From Pseudomonas brassicacearum (GTDB lineage: Bacteria; Pseudomonadota; Gammaproteobacteria; Pseudomonadales; Pseudomonadaceae), in NCBI RefSeq assembly GCF_003732225.1, contig NZ_MOBJ01000034.1:372001-436000 (forward strand): 64,000 nucleotides of DNA, read 5' to 3'. Each line of letters opens with the position of its first letter. Positions within the stretch are counted from its first letter, which is position 1. Below are positions 18,141 to 26,487 of this stretch, piece after piece. The position numbers and the translations under genes are program-made. The notes under the pieces are model-generated. The model was given only the letters and a program-made list of their open reading frames with translations, searched no databases and was not told the origin of the DNA.

Positions 18141-18893
18141 ATGAACACAGCACAACGTTGCTTTACTAAAAAGCCGCAAGACATTAACGCGTCTTACGAA
18201 GCCGCCATCCGCGAAAACCCGGCCAATCAGCCCACCTCTGTTTCCGGTCGAAAAAAGAGGGCTATCGCCAAACACACCAACTTCTGGGCACCGGGACGAA
18301 CGTTACGTATTGCCTTCCTGGACGGCGACCAAGCATTCAAGGACATCGTCAAGGCTGCCGCACTCACCTGGCAACCCCACATCAACCTGACACTCGATTT
18401 TGTCGAGGGCACAGAGGGCGAGATCCGCATCACCAGCACCCGGGGCTATTACTGGTCCTATACTGGCACCAACGCTCTACTGGAAACCGAGGGTGCCACC
18501 ATGAGCCTGTCACCGGATCTTTTGTGGTACGGGTTCATACCCAATGTGATTCACGAGTTTGGGCACGCCCTGGGTGCCGAACATGAACACCTGCACCCTG
18601 AAGTAAATATCCCCTGGAACAAACAAGCGGTCTACGAGGCTCACGGTGTGACAGAGGTAGACGATGCACAAAATCGATATATAAAGCGAGAAGTTGACGA
18701 GCGCTACTTTGACACTCTTGACGCCAGCGAAGTCAATTACTCGCCTTACGACCCGCTCTCTATCATGCACTATGAAGTCCAACAGGAATGGACAATTGGC
18801 GACTTTGAAATCGAACTCAACGAAGTACTCAGCGAAGCGGATAAAGCCTTCATGGCCAAGGCTTATCCTTACCCTGAACCACAAAACAAATAA
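18141..18893 (+). CDS. Astacin-like (M12A-type) zinc metalloprotease
   Basis: Predicted zinc endopeptidase of 250 aa. The extended zinc motif HEFGHALGAEHE lies at 138-149 and the Met-turn SIMHY at 207-211, both typical of astacin/M12A metzincins. The ATG at 18141 is preceded by AAGGA at 18127-18131; a TTG one codon earlier is less likely. No signal peptide, propeptide cysteine switch or membrane helix is seen, so the route of export, if any, is unknown. Base composition is more AT-rich than the neighbours, and the gene stands alone between dapC and an antiporter remnant, suggesting acquisition. Substrate and role are not predictable. Confidence 0.8.
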   Translation: MNTAQRCFTKKPQDINASYEAAIRENPANQPTSVSGRKKRAIAKHTNFWAPGRTLRIAFLDGDQAFKDIVKAAALTWQPHINLTLDFVEGTEGEIRITSTRGYYWSYTGTNALLETEGATMSLSPDLLWYGFIPNVIHEFGHALGAEHEHLHPEVNIPWNKQAVYEAHGVTEVDDAQNRYIKREVDERYFDTLDASEVNYSPYDPLSIMHYEVQQEWTIGDFEIELNEVLSEADKAFMAKAYPYPEPQNK

Positions 18894-18979
18894 GTCAGAT
18901 AACGTGCAGCCCATCAAATATTCGGGCATTTAACTTGGCCCACGTTAGTTTCACTCAATTCAAACTCACCCAACACTTC

Positions 18980-19141
18980 TCACCGCACGTCATCACCCAT
19001 CGGGTGATGACGACTGAGCGTGTACAACTCCAATCGTTGGGCACGCAAAGCCTTGAGGCGCAAACGACGCTCCTGCACGTCCAACTGAAACACCAACGCC
19101 TGAGCTATAGCGCTTTTTGCGCCTGGCCTCGCGAACTTCAT
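18980..19141 (-). pseudogene. Possible remnant of a Na+/H+ antiporter C-terminus
   Basis: On the minus strand a 53-codon frame reads MKFARPGAKSAIAQ and then LVFQLDVQERRLRLKALR, followed by AQRLELYTLSRHHPMGD and a TGA. The amphipathic Arg/Leu/Glu-rich part resembles the cytoplasmic C-terminal tail of CPA1-type Na+/H+ antiporters (LDLxExRLR-like, RxELYxLxRxHxI). A full membrane domain is absent, and the other frames of this stretch are not coding-like. I read it as the 3' scar of a deleted gene. The match is from memory and needs a search. Confidence 0.35.
18988..19012. repeat. Perfect 11-bp inverted repeat
   Basis: The arms CGTCATCACCC and GGGTGATGACG flank a 3-nt loop. It overlaps the last codons of the antiporter-like remnant, just inside its stop, so it is probably a terminator-type hairpin of that former gene or of the protease gene reading towards it from the left. 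Confidence 0.55.
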
Positions 19142-19355
19142 GCATCAGCAACGGCACACATCTGGTAACACGCTGCCGTCGAAGTGCCATATTAGACGTT
19201 TAGGCTACAACCTGACCTTTGCACAAAGGTCGCTCCCGGCCCGCCAACCTATCGCACAATGTGGCAAAGCCCGGTCGCGGCCGACGCCGAACCCGCTCGG
19301 TCATGGCATAATCCGTCACCTTTTATTTTCAGCAGCTCCAAAGGGGGGCAATTCC

Positions 19356-19718
19356 TTGACCGCTTCAAGCAAAACGTTGCACCTTTTCGGCATCAAAGCC
19401 TGCGACACCATGAAAAAGGCGCGCACCTGGCTCGATGAATACGCTGTGAGCTTTGATTTTCATGATTACAAAACGGCCGGAATCGACCGTGAACACCTGA
19501 CCCAGTGGTGCAACGAGCACGGCTGGCAAGTGGTGCTCAACCGTGCAGGCACGACCTTTCGCAAACTCGATGACGAACGCAAAGCCGATCTCGACCAGAC
19601 GAAAGCTATCGAACTGATGCTCGCACAGCCTTCGATGATCAAGCGCCCGGTGCTCGATCTCGGTGACCGAACCCTGATTGGCTTCAAGCCAGACATTTAC
19701 GCGGCAGCGCTCAAGTAA
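19356..19718 (+). CDS. ArsC/Spx-family protein (YffB type)
   Basis: Small thioredoxin-fold protein of 120 aa, of the arsenate reductase-like YffB group, whose cellular substrate is unclear. It begins (TTG start) with TASSKTLHLFGIKACDTMKKAR, where the single redox Cys sits in KACDTM, and ends with KRPVLDLGDRTLIGF. The TTG at 19356 is chosen because AAAGGGGGG lies just before it and no ATG is placed sensibly. An extended -10-like TGGCATAAT lies at 19304-19312. It directly precedes dapD (33 bp), the usual pseudomonad order. Confidence 0.88.
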   Translation: MTASSKTLHLFGIKACDTMKKARTWLDEYAVSFDFHDYKTAGIDREHLTQWCNEHGWQVVLNRAGTTFRKLDDERKADLDQTKAIELMLAQPSMIKRPVLDLGDRTLIGFKPDIYAAALK

Positions 19719-19751
19719 GCCAGCCCGTTCAATTTTGTTAGAGGTATAAAC

Positions 19752-20786
19752 ATGTCCACTACCCTGTTCAGCCTGGCCTTTGGTGTCGGCACTCAAAACC
19801 GTCAAGGTGCATGGCTGGAAGTGTTTTACGCAGCCCCGGTTCTCAAGCCATCGGCTGAGCTCGTCGCCGCTATTGCCCCGATTCTGGGCTACACCGAAGG
19901 CAATCAGGCCATCGCCTTCAGCACCGCTCAGGCCGCGCAACTGGCTGAAGCCCTGAAAAGCGTTGACGCTGCACAAGCGGCGCTGCTGACCCGTCTGGCG
20001 GAAAGCCACAAGCCGCTGGTCGCCACCCTGCTGGCCGAAGACGCGCAGCTGAGCTCCACCCCTGAGGCCTACCTCAAGCTGCATCTGTTGTCCCATCGCC
20101 TGGTCAAGCCACATGGCCTGAACCTGGCCGGAATCTTCCCGTTGCTGCCGAACGTCGCCTGGACCAGCCAAGGCGCAATCGACCTGAACGAGCTGGCCGA
20201 GCATCAACTGGAAGCGCGTCTGCGTGGCGAGCTGCTGGAAGTGTTCTCGGTCGACAAGTTCCCGAAAATGACCGACTACGTCGTACCGGCCGGCGTGCGT
20301 ATCGCTGACGCCGCACGGATCCGTCTGGGTGCCTACGTGGGCGAAGGCACCACCGTGATGCACGAAGGTTTCGTCAACTTCAACGCCGGCACCGAAGGCC
20401 CGGGCATGATCGAAGGCCGCGTCTCTGCGGGCGTCTTCGTCGGCAAGGGTTCGGACCTGGGCGGCGGCTGCTCGACCATGGGCACCCTGTCGGGCGGCGG
20501 CAACATCGTGATCAAGGTCGGCGAAGGCTGCCTGATCGGCGCGAACGCCGGTATCGGCATTCCGTTGGGCGACCGCAACACCGTTGAGTCGGGCCTGTAC
20601 GTGACCGCTGGCACCAAAGTGGCACTGCTGGACGAGAACAACAAACTGGTCAAAGTGCTCAAGGCCCGCGAACTGGCCGGCCAGCCTGACCTGTTGTTCC
20701 GCCGCAATTCGGAGACCGGTGCGGTGGAATGCAAAACCCACAAATCGGCCATCGAACTGAACGAAGCGCTGCACGCTCACAACTAA
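19752..20786 (+). CDS. dapD: 2,3,4,5-tetrahydropyridine-2,6-dicarboxylate N-succinyltransferase DapD
   Basis: Succinylates tetrahydrodipicolinate using succinyl-CoA in the lysine/meso-DAP pathway. The 344-aa protein is of the longer DapD type found in pseudomonads. An N-terminal globular part (about 1-170) is followed by a left-handed beta-helix of hexapeptide repeats (for example VPAGVRIADAARIRLGAYVG) and a C-terminal extension. The Gly-rich stretch GSDLGGGCSTMGTLSGGG is characteristic. The start is preceded by AGAGG. A REP pair follows. Confidence 0.95.
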   Translation: MSTTLFSLAFGVGTQNRQGAWLEVFYAAPVLKPSAELVAAIAPILGYTEGNQAIAFSTAQAAQLAEALKSVDAAQAALLTRLAESHKPLVATLLAEDAQLSSTPEAYLKLHLLSHRLVKPHGLNLAGIFPLLPNVAWTSQGAIDLNELAEHQLEARLRGELLEVFSVDKFPKMTDYVVPAGVRIADAARIRLGAYVGEGTTVMHEGFVNFNAGTEGPGMIEGRVSAGVFVGKGSDLGGGCSTMGTLSGGGNIVIKVGEGCLIGANAGIGIPLGDRNTVESGLYVTAGTKVALLDENNKLVKVLKARELAGQPDLLFRRNSETGAVECKTHKSAIELNEALHAHN

Positions 20787-20803
20787 GCAGCCTCAAATGA
20801 TCA

Positions 20804-20878
20804 CCTGTGGGAGCGAGCTTGCTCGCGAAGCTTTTGGCGACCTCAAGGACGCCTTCGCGAGCAAGCTCGCTCCCACAG
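20804..20878. repeat. REPIN-like pair, family A (copy 2)
   Basis: Two inverted REPs with core GAGCGAGCTTGCTCGCGA and a short spacer lie between dapD and csdA. Outer ends are CCTGTGGG and CCCACAGG. Confidence 0.9.
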
Positions 20879-20918
20879 GGTCTGGCCTACACCCGCCCAT
20901 GTTCACAGGGCCGAACAT

Positions 20919-22124
20919 ATGATGATTACTTCGCCCTGGCGCGCCGATTTTCCGGCCATCGCCGCTCTGCAACGGCAAGACCAGACCTATCTGGACAACG
21001 CCGCCACCACCCAGAAACCCCAAGCCCTGCTCGACGCACTGGCGCACTACTACGCCAACGGCGCGGCCAACGTCCATCGTGCGCAACACCTGCCCGGCGC
21101 CCACGCCACGCAAGCGTTCGAAGACAGCCGCAGCAAAGTCGCACATTGGCTGAACGCAGGTACCAGCGGGCAAATCATCTTTACCCACGGCGCAACCTCT
21201 GCACTGAACCTCCTGGCCTATGGCCTGGAACACTCATTCAACCTGGGCGATGAAATTGTCATCAGCGCCCTGGAACATCACGCCAACCTGTTGCCGTGGC
21301 AGCAATTGGCGCACCGTCGCGAGCTGAAACTGGTGGTGTTGCCACTGGATGTGGACGGCCTGATCGATCTCGATGCCGCCGCTCAGTTGATCGGCCCACG
21401 CACGCGGTTGCTGGCCGTCAGTCAGTTGTCCAACGTGCTTGGCGCCTGGCAGCCGTTAGCGCCGTTGCTGGCGCTGGCCAAGGCGCAGAACGCCTTGACC
21501 GTGGTCGATGGCGCCCAAGGCGTGGTCCATGGCCGCCATGACGTGCAGGCGCTGGGCTGCGACTTCTATGTATTTTCCAGCCACAAGCTCTATGGTCCGG
21601 ACGGTCTCGGCGTGCTTTACGGCAGCAACGAAGCCTTGCAACAGCTGCGCCCATGGCAGTTCGGCGGCGAGATGGTGCTGGACGCCAACTACCACGACGC
21701 GCGTTTCCGCCCGGCCCCGCTGGGCTTTGAAGCCGGTACGCCACCGATTGCCAGCGTGATTGGCCTGGGTGCGACCCTCGACTATCTGGCAGGACTGGAT
21801 CAGGACGCCGTGTGCGCCCACGAAGCCGCGCTGCATGATTACCTGTTGAAGGGCTTGCAGGCGCGCAATGGCATTCGTCTGCTGGGCAAGCCGCAACTGG
21901 CGCTGGCCAGTTTTGTCGTCGAAGGCGTGCACAATGCCGATTTGGCGCATCTACTCACCGAACAGGGCATCGCCGTGCGCGCCGGTCATCACTGCGCCAT
22001 GCCGCTGCTGAAAAGCTTCGAGCTGGCGGGAGCGATTCGGGTTTCGTTGGCGCTGTATAACGACTCGCAAGACCTCGAGCGCTTTTTCGAAGCGCTTGAT
22101 CAGGCGCTGGAGTTGTTGCGATGA
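20919..22124 (+). CDS. csdA: Cysteine desulfurase CsdA (SufS/NifS class II)
   Basis: PLP enzyme that takes sulfur from cysteine as persulfide for Fe-S or tRNA pathways. The 401-aa protein has the PLP lysine in VFSSHKLYGPDGLG and the sulfur-carrying Cys in AGHHCAMPLL, with the short active-site loop of class II enzymes. Tandem ATG codons open the frame at 20919 and 20922. Its stop overlaps the start of the SufE-like gene (ATGA), its likely sulfur acceptor. The tcdA gene lies just beyond, making a Csd set rather than a SUF operon. Confidence 0.92.
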   Translation: MMITSPWRADFPAIAALQRQDQTYLDNAATTQKPQALLDALAHYYANGAANVHRAQHLPGAHATQAFEDSRSKVAHWLNAGTSGQIIFTHGATSALNLLAYGLEHSFNLGDEIVISALEHHANLLPWQQLAHRRELKLVVLPLDVDGLIDLDAAAQLIGPRTRLLAVSQLSNVLGAWQPLAPLLALAKAQNALTVVDGAQGVVHGRHDVQALGCDFYVFSSHKLYGPDGLGVLYGSNEALQQLRPWQFGGEMVLDANYHDARFRPAPLGFEAGTPPIASVIGLGATLDYLAGLDQDAVCAHEAALHDYLLKGLQARNGIRLLGKPQLALASFVVEGVHNADLAHLLTEQGIAVRAGHHCAMPLLKSFELAGAIRVSLALYNDSQDLERFFEALDQALELLR

Positions 22125-22525
22125 GCCTGCCTGCCGATGCCGTTGCCGCACTGGAAACCTTTCAGGCCGCTGCTGGCTGGGAGCAACGCGCTCGCTTGCT
22201 GATGCAATGGGGCGAACGGCTTCCGGCGTTGAGCGATGAAGACAAGGTCGAGACCAACCGCGTGCACGGCTGCGAAAGCCAGGTGTGGCTGGTGGGCGCG
22301 TTGCACGACGGCCATTGGCAGTTTGCCGCCAGCAGCGATGCGCGGTTGATTCGTGGGTTGGTGGCGTTGCTGCTGGCGCGGGTCAACGGGTTATCCGCCG
22401 CCGAGTTGCAGCAGGTGGATTTGTCGGACTGGTTTGATCAGTTGGGCCTGAGCAGACAGCTATCTCCTTCGCGCAGCAATGGCCTCAATGCCGTATTACA
22501 GCGAATGAATGAGTTGGCAGGTTAA
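22121..22525 (+). CDS. csdE: SufE/CsdE-family sulfur acceptor
   Basis: Accepts persulfide sulfur from the partner desulfurase. The 134-aa protein has the SufE fold sequence, with the acceptor Cys in RVHGCESQVWLVG near residue 50. It is translationally coupled to csdA by ATGA. Small size and pairing with CsdA favour CsdE over SufE; the distinction is from context. Confidence 0.9.
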   Translation: MSLPADAVAALETFQAAAGWEQRARLLMQWGERLPALSDEDKVETNRVHGCESQVWLVGALHDGHWQFAASSDARLIRGLVALLLARVNGLSAAELQQVDLSDWFDQLGLSRQLSPSRSNGLNAVLQRMNELAG

Positions 22526-22530
22526 CCGCC

Positions 22531-22596
22531 ATCGCGAGCAAGCTCGCTCCCACAGTTGAAATGCATTCCCCTGTGGGAGCGAGCTTGCTCGCGATG
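22531..22596. repeat. REPIN-like pair, family A (copy 3, arms reversed)
   Basis: Two REP cores in the opposite relative order (tail-to-tail, with CCCACAG then CTGTGGG in the centre) lie between the convergent csdE and tcdA genes. The centre-facing arrangement differs from copies 1, 2 and 4. Confidence 0.88.
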
Positions 22597-22615
22597 AGGC
22601 CATCAGCAACGACCT

Positions 22616-23428
22616 TCACACCTCTGGCTTGACCCGATCCGCCGGGCGCCGCACACCCGCAACGATCTTATCCACAGCTTTGGTCGCGGCGACCATGCCA
22701 AACGTCGCCGTCACCATCATCACCGCGCCGAAACCGCCGGCGCAGTCGAGTTTCACGCCGTCGCCGACAAAGCTCTTCTGCAAACAAATGCTGCCATCGG
22801 GTTTCGGATAGCGCAGCTGCTCAGTGGAGAACACGCACGGCACGCTGTAATGGCGGGTCACGGTTCGCGAGAAACCATAATCGCGACGCAACGTGGAGCG
22901 CACTTTCGAGGCCAGCGGGTCATTGAAGGTACGGTTCAGGTCACACACCTGGATCAGCGTCGGATCGATCTGCCCGCCTGCACCGCCCGTGGTGATGATC
23001 TGGATCTTGCGACGTTTGCACCAGGCGATCAGCGCAGCCTTGGCGTTGACGCTGTCGATGCAATCGATCACGCAGTCGATGTTTGGCGTGATGTACTCGG
23101 CCATGGTCTCGCGCGTGACGAAATCCGCCACCGCGTGCACGGTGCATTCCGGGTTGATCCCGCGCAGGCGCTCGGCCATCACTTCGACCTTGGGCTTGCC
23201 GACGGTGCTGTCCAGTGCGTGCAACTGGCGATTGACGTTGCTGACGCACACGTCATCGAGGTCGAACAGCGAGATTTCGCCTACGCCGCAACGGGCCATG
23301 GCTTCCGCCGCCCAGGAACCGACGCCACCGACGCCAACAATCGCCACATGGGCCGCGCGCAAACGCGCAAGGCCTTCGATGCCATACAAACGGGCAATGC
23401 CAGCAAACCGCGGATCTTCTGTACTCAT
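22616..23428 (-). CDS. tcdA: tRNA threonylcarbamoyladenosine dehydratase TcdA (CsdL)
   Basis: E1-like enzyme that cyclises t6A to ct6A in tRNA using ATP. The 270-aa protein begins MSTEDPRFAGIARLYG and has the nucleotide-binding VGVGGVGSWAAEA and FDLDDVCVSNVNRQ. It is convergent with the csdA-csdE pair, which supplies persulfide in the Csd system. An upstream in-frame start adds only two residues. TsaB at 44907-45581 acts in the preceding t6A step. Confidence 0.93.
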   Translation of the reverse strand: MSTEDPRFAGIARLYGIEGLARLRAAHVAIVGVGGVGSWAAEAMARCGVGEISLFDLDDVCVSNVNRQLHALDSTVGKPKVEVMAERLRGINPECTVHAVADFVTRETMAEYITPNIDCVIDCIDSVNAKAALIAWCKRRKIQIITTGGAGGQIDPTLIQVCDLNRTFNDPLASKVRSTLRRDYGFSRTVTRHYSVPCVFSTEQLRYPKPDGSICLQKSFVGDGVKLDCAGGFGAVMMVTATFGMVAATKAVDKIVAGVRRPADRVKPEV

Positions 23429-23696
23429 GACCACTACCCTAAAAACCGGCGCGCATTATAGGGCCGATGCGTGCCAAGAACATCTTTGCGCTATAAACGG
23501 CAGCGAGTCCTGATTTAATTAAGCCAGCATCTGTACATTTTTTGTCACACAAAAGAACTTAAGCGAAGATGGCTTGCCCAATGTCCGGCTTTTTTCTGTC
23601 TGCTATACGCTCAGTTGAAGGCCAGTGTAGGATGCGCGCCGATTGGCGCGTGCCAACCGTCCCCTCGTTCCACACCTTTTGGAACCCGAAATAGCT

Positions 23697-26288
23697 ATGT
23701 CATCGCGTAAATTTGGACTCAATCTGGTGGTAGTGCTGGCAATTGCCGCGCTGTTCACCGGTTTCTGGGCGCTGATCAACCGCCCGGTCACGACCCCCAA
23801 CTGGCCTGAGCAGATCTCCGGTTTTTCTTACTCGCCGTTCCAACAAGGCCAGTTCCCACAGAAAAACCAGTTCCCGTCCGACGATGAAATGCGTCGCGAC
23901 CTGGAGATCATGAGCAAGCTGACCGACAACATTCGGACCTACTCCGTCGACGGTACGCTGGAGGACATCCCGAAACTGGCGGAAGAATTCGGCCTGCGCG
24001 TGACGCTCGGGATCTGGATCAGCCCGGACCTCGAGCGCAACGAGCGCGAGATCCAGCGCGCCATCGAACTCGCCAACAGCTCGCGCAGCGTCGTGCGCGT
24101 GGTGGTCGGTAACGAAGCGATCTTCCGTAAGGAAATCACCGCCGAGCAATTGAGCGTGATCCTCGATCGCGTGCGCGCAGCGGTAAAGGTCCCGGTGACC
24201 ACCTCTGAGCAGTGGCACGTCTGGGAAGAAAACCCGATGCTGGCCAAGCACGTCGACTTGATCGCGGCTCACATCCTGCCTTATTGGGAATTCATCCCGG
24301 TGGACGAGGCCGGTCAGTTTGTTCTGGACCGTGCCCGCGACCTGAAAAAGCTGTTCCCGAAAAAGCCGCTGCTGCTCTCCGAAGTGGGCTGGCCGAGCAA
24401 CGGTCGTATGCGCGGTGGTGCTGATGCGACCCCGGCTGACCAGGCGATTTACCTGCGTACGCTGGTGAACAAGCTCAACCGCCAGGGCTTCAACTACTTC
24501 GTGATCGAAGCGTTTGACCAGCCATGGAAAGCCAGCGACGAAGGTTCGGTGGGCGCTTATTGGGGCGTGTTCAACGCCGCGCGTCAGCAGAAATTCAACT
24601 TCGAAGGCCCGGTCGTGGCGATCCCGCAATGGCGGGTACTGGCGGTCGGCTCCGGCGTCCTGGCGTTGTTGTCCCTGACCCTGCTGATGATCGACGGCTC
24701 GGCCCTGCGCCAGCGCGGTCGGACCTTCCTGACCTTCACCGCTTTCCTCGGCGGTTCGGCACTGGTGTGGATCGGTTACGACTACAGCCAGCAATACAGC
24801 ACCTGGTTCAGCCTGACGGTGGGCTTCCTGCTCGCCCTCGGTGCGCTCGGGGTATTTATCGTATTGCTGACCGAAGCCCACGAACTGGCCGAGACCGTCT
24901 GGACCCACAAACGCCGGCGTGAATTCCTGCCGGTGGTGGGCGATTCGGACTACCGCCCGAAAGTCTCGATCCACGTGCCGTGCTACAACGAACCGCCGGA
25001 GATGGTCAAACAGACCCTCAACGCCCTGGCCAACCTCGACTATCCGGACTTCGAAGTCCTGATCATAGACAACAACACCAAGGACCCGGCGGTCTGGGAA
25101 CCGGTGCAGGCTTATTGCGAAACCCTCGGCCCGCGCTTCAAGTTCTTCCACGTCGCGCCACTGGCCGGTTTCAAGGGCGGCGCGCTGAACTACCTGCTGC
25201 CGCACACCGCCAAGGATGCCGAAGTCATCGCCGTGATCGACTCTGACTACTGTGTCGATCCGAACTGGCTCAAGCACATGGTGCCGCACTTCGCCGATCC
25301 GAAAATCGCCATCGTGCAGTCGCCGCAGGACTATCGCGACCAGAACGAAAGCACCTTCAAGAAGCTCTGCTACGCGGAATATAAAGGCTTCTTCCACATC
25401 GGCATGGTCACCCGCAACGACCGTGACGCGATCATCCAGCACGGCACCATGACCATGACCCGCCGTTCGGTGCTCGAAGAGCTCGGCTGGGCTGACTGGT
25501 GCATCTGCGAAGACGCCGAGCTGGGGCTGCGGGTGTTCGAAAAAGGCCTGTCGGCGGCGTACCACCACAACAGTTATGGCAAGGGCCTGATGCCCGATAC
25601 CTTTATCGACTTCAAGAAACAGCGTTTCCGCTGGGCCTACGGAGCGATTCAGATCATCAAGCGGCACACCGCCAGCCTGTTGCGTGGCAAGGACACCGAG
25701 CTGACCCGTGGCCAGCGTTACCACTTCCTCGCGGGCTGGTTGCCGTGGGTTGCGGACGGCATGAACATCTTCTTCACCGTCGGCGCCCTGCTCTGGTCGG
25801 CGGCGATGATCATCGTGCCGCAACGGGTCGATCCACCGCTGCTGATCTTCGCAATCCCGCCATTGGCGCTGTTCGTGTTCAAGGTGGGCAAGATCATCTT
25901 CCTCTACCGCCGTGCGGTCGGGGTCAACCTGAAGGACGCATTCTGCGCGGCATTGGCCGGCCTGGCGTTGTCGCACACCATCGCCAAAGCGGTGCTGTAC
26001 GGCTTCTTCACCAGCAGTATTCCGTTTTTCCGCACCCCGAAAAACGCCGATAACCACGGCTTCTGGGTAGCGATTTCGGAAGCTCGCGAAGAGCTGTTCA
26101 TCATGCTGCTGTTGTGGGGCGCTGCGCTGGGGATCTACCTGGTACAGGGCATCCCGAGCAACGACATGCGCTTCTGGGTGACCATGTTGCTGGTGCAGTC
26201 GCTGCCGTACCTGGCCGCGCTGATCATGGCCTTCCTGTCTTCGCTGCCAAAACCAACGCCTGCGACAGAGCCGGCACCTGCCGCCTAA
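23697..26288 (+). CDS. ndvB: NdvB-like cyclic beta-glucan synthase: GH17 + GT2 fusion
   Basis: Membrane glycosyltransferase of 863 aa, resembling P. aeruginosa NdvB, which makes periplasmic cyclic beta-1,3-glucans linked to biofilm drug tolerance. In order: an N-terminal membrane anchor (about 8-27); a periplasmic GH17-like domain with candidate acid/base Glu in VVVGNEA near 136 and nucleophile in LSEVGWPSNG near 227; several membrane helices; a cytoplasmic GT2 domain with DNNTKD, VIDSDYC near 514, EDAELG near 604 and QRFRWAYG near 641; and C-terminal helices. The ATG at 23697 is chosen, and an 18-codon upstream extension is rejected. dapE and rlmA follow. Confidence 0.9.
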   Translation: MSSRKFGLNLVVVLAIAALFTGFWALINRPVTTPNWPEQISGFSYSPFQQGQFPQKNQFPSDDEMRRDLEIMSKLTDNIRTYSVDGTLEDIPKLAEEFGLRVTLGIWISPDLERNEREIQRAIELANSSRSVVRVVVGNEAIFRKEITAEQLSVILDRVRAAVKVPVTTSEQWHVWEENPMLAKHVDLIAAHILPYWEFIPVDEAGQFVLDRARDLKKLFPKKPLLLSEVGWPSNGRMRGGADATPADQAIYLRTLVNKLNRQGFNYFVIEAFDQPWKASDEGSVGAYWGVFNAARQQKFNFEGPVVAIPQWRVLAVGSGVLALLSLTLLMIDGSALRQRGRTFLTFTAFLGGSALVWIGYDYSQQYSTWFSLTVGFLLALGALGVFIVLLTEAHELAETVWTHKRRREFLPVVGDSDYRPKVSIHVPCYNEPPEMVKQTLNALANLDYPDFEVLIIDNNTKDPAVWEPVQAYCETLGPRFKFFHVAPLAGFKGGALNYLLPHTAKDAEVIAVIDSDYCVDPNWLKHMVPHFADPKIAIVQSPQDYRDQNESTFKKLCYAEYKGFFHIGMVTRNDRDAIIQHGTMTMTRRSVLEELGWADWCICEDAELGLRVFEKGLSAAYHHNSYGKGLMPDTFIDFKKQRFRWAYGAIQIIKRHTASLLRGKDTELTRGQRYHFLAGWLPWVADGMNIFFTVGALLWSAAMIIVPQRVDPPLLIFAIPPLALFVFKVGKIIFLYRRAVGVNLKDAFCAALAGLALSHTIAKAVLYGFFTSSIPFFRTPKNADNHGFWVAISEAREELFIMLLLWGAALGIYLVQGIPSNDMRFWVTMLLVQSLPYLAALIMAFLSSLPKPTPATEPAPAA

Positions 26289-26304
26289 ATCTGCGCAAAC
26301 CACT

Positions 26305-26329
26305 AAACGGCGGCCTCTGGCCGCCGTTT
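26305..26329 (+). terminator. Rho-independent terminator after ndvB
   Basis: A perfect 11-bp stem AAACGGCGGCC/GGCCGCCGTTT with a 3-nt loop is followed by TGCTTT. It lies 17 bp past the ndvB stop and separates it from dapE. Confidence 0.85.
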
Positions 26330-26395
26330 TGCTTTAAGATATCCGCCATTTTGCAGGGCTTGGCCCTAAAGGCCTGACCCAATACCTGTGGGAGC

Positions 26396-26465
26396 GAGCT
26401 TGCTCGCGATGGGGTTTGTCATACAAACCGTGTCATCGTTCATCGCGAGCAAGCTCGCTCCCACA
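26396..26465. repeat. REPIN-like pair, family A (copy 4)
   Basis: Two inverted REP cores around a spacer of about 27 bp end 22 bp before the dapE start. Confidence 0.9.
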
Positions 26466-26487
26466 TTGACAGTCTCCGGAGCTTCCC

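Noticed and set aside
18993..19190. 65-codon minus-strand frame starting MALRRQRV
   Set aside because: The translation is not protein-like; the neighbouring minus-strand frame at 18980-19141 gives a better, antiporter-like sequence.
23700..26303. 867-codon open frame on the minus strand
   Set aside because: Antisense to ndvB, whose GH17 and GT2 motifs are clear. The antisense product is low-complexity Arg/Gln/His-rich.
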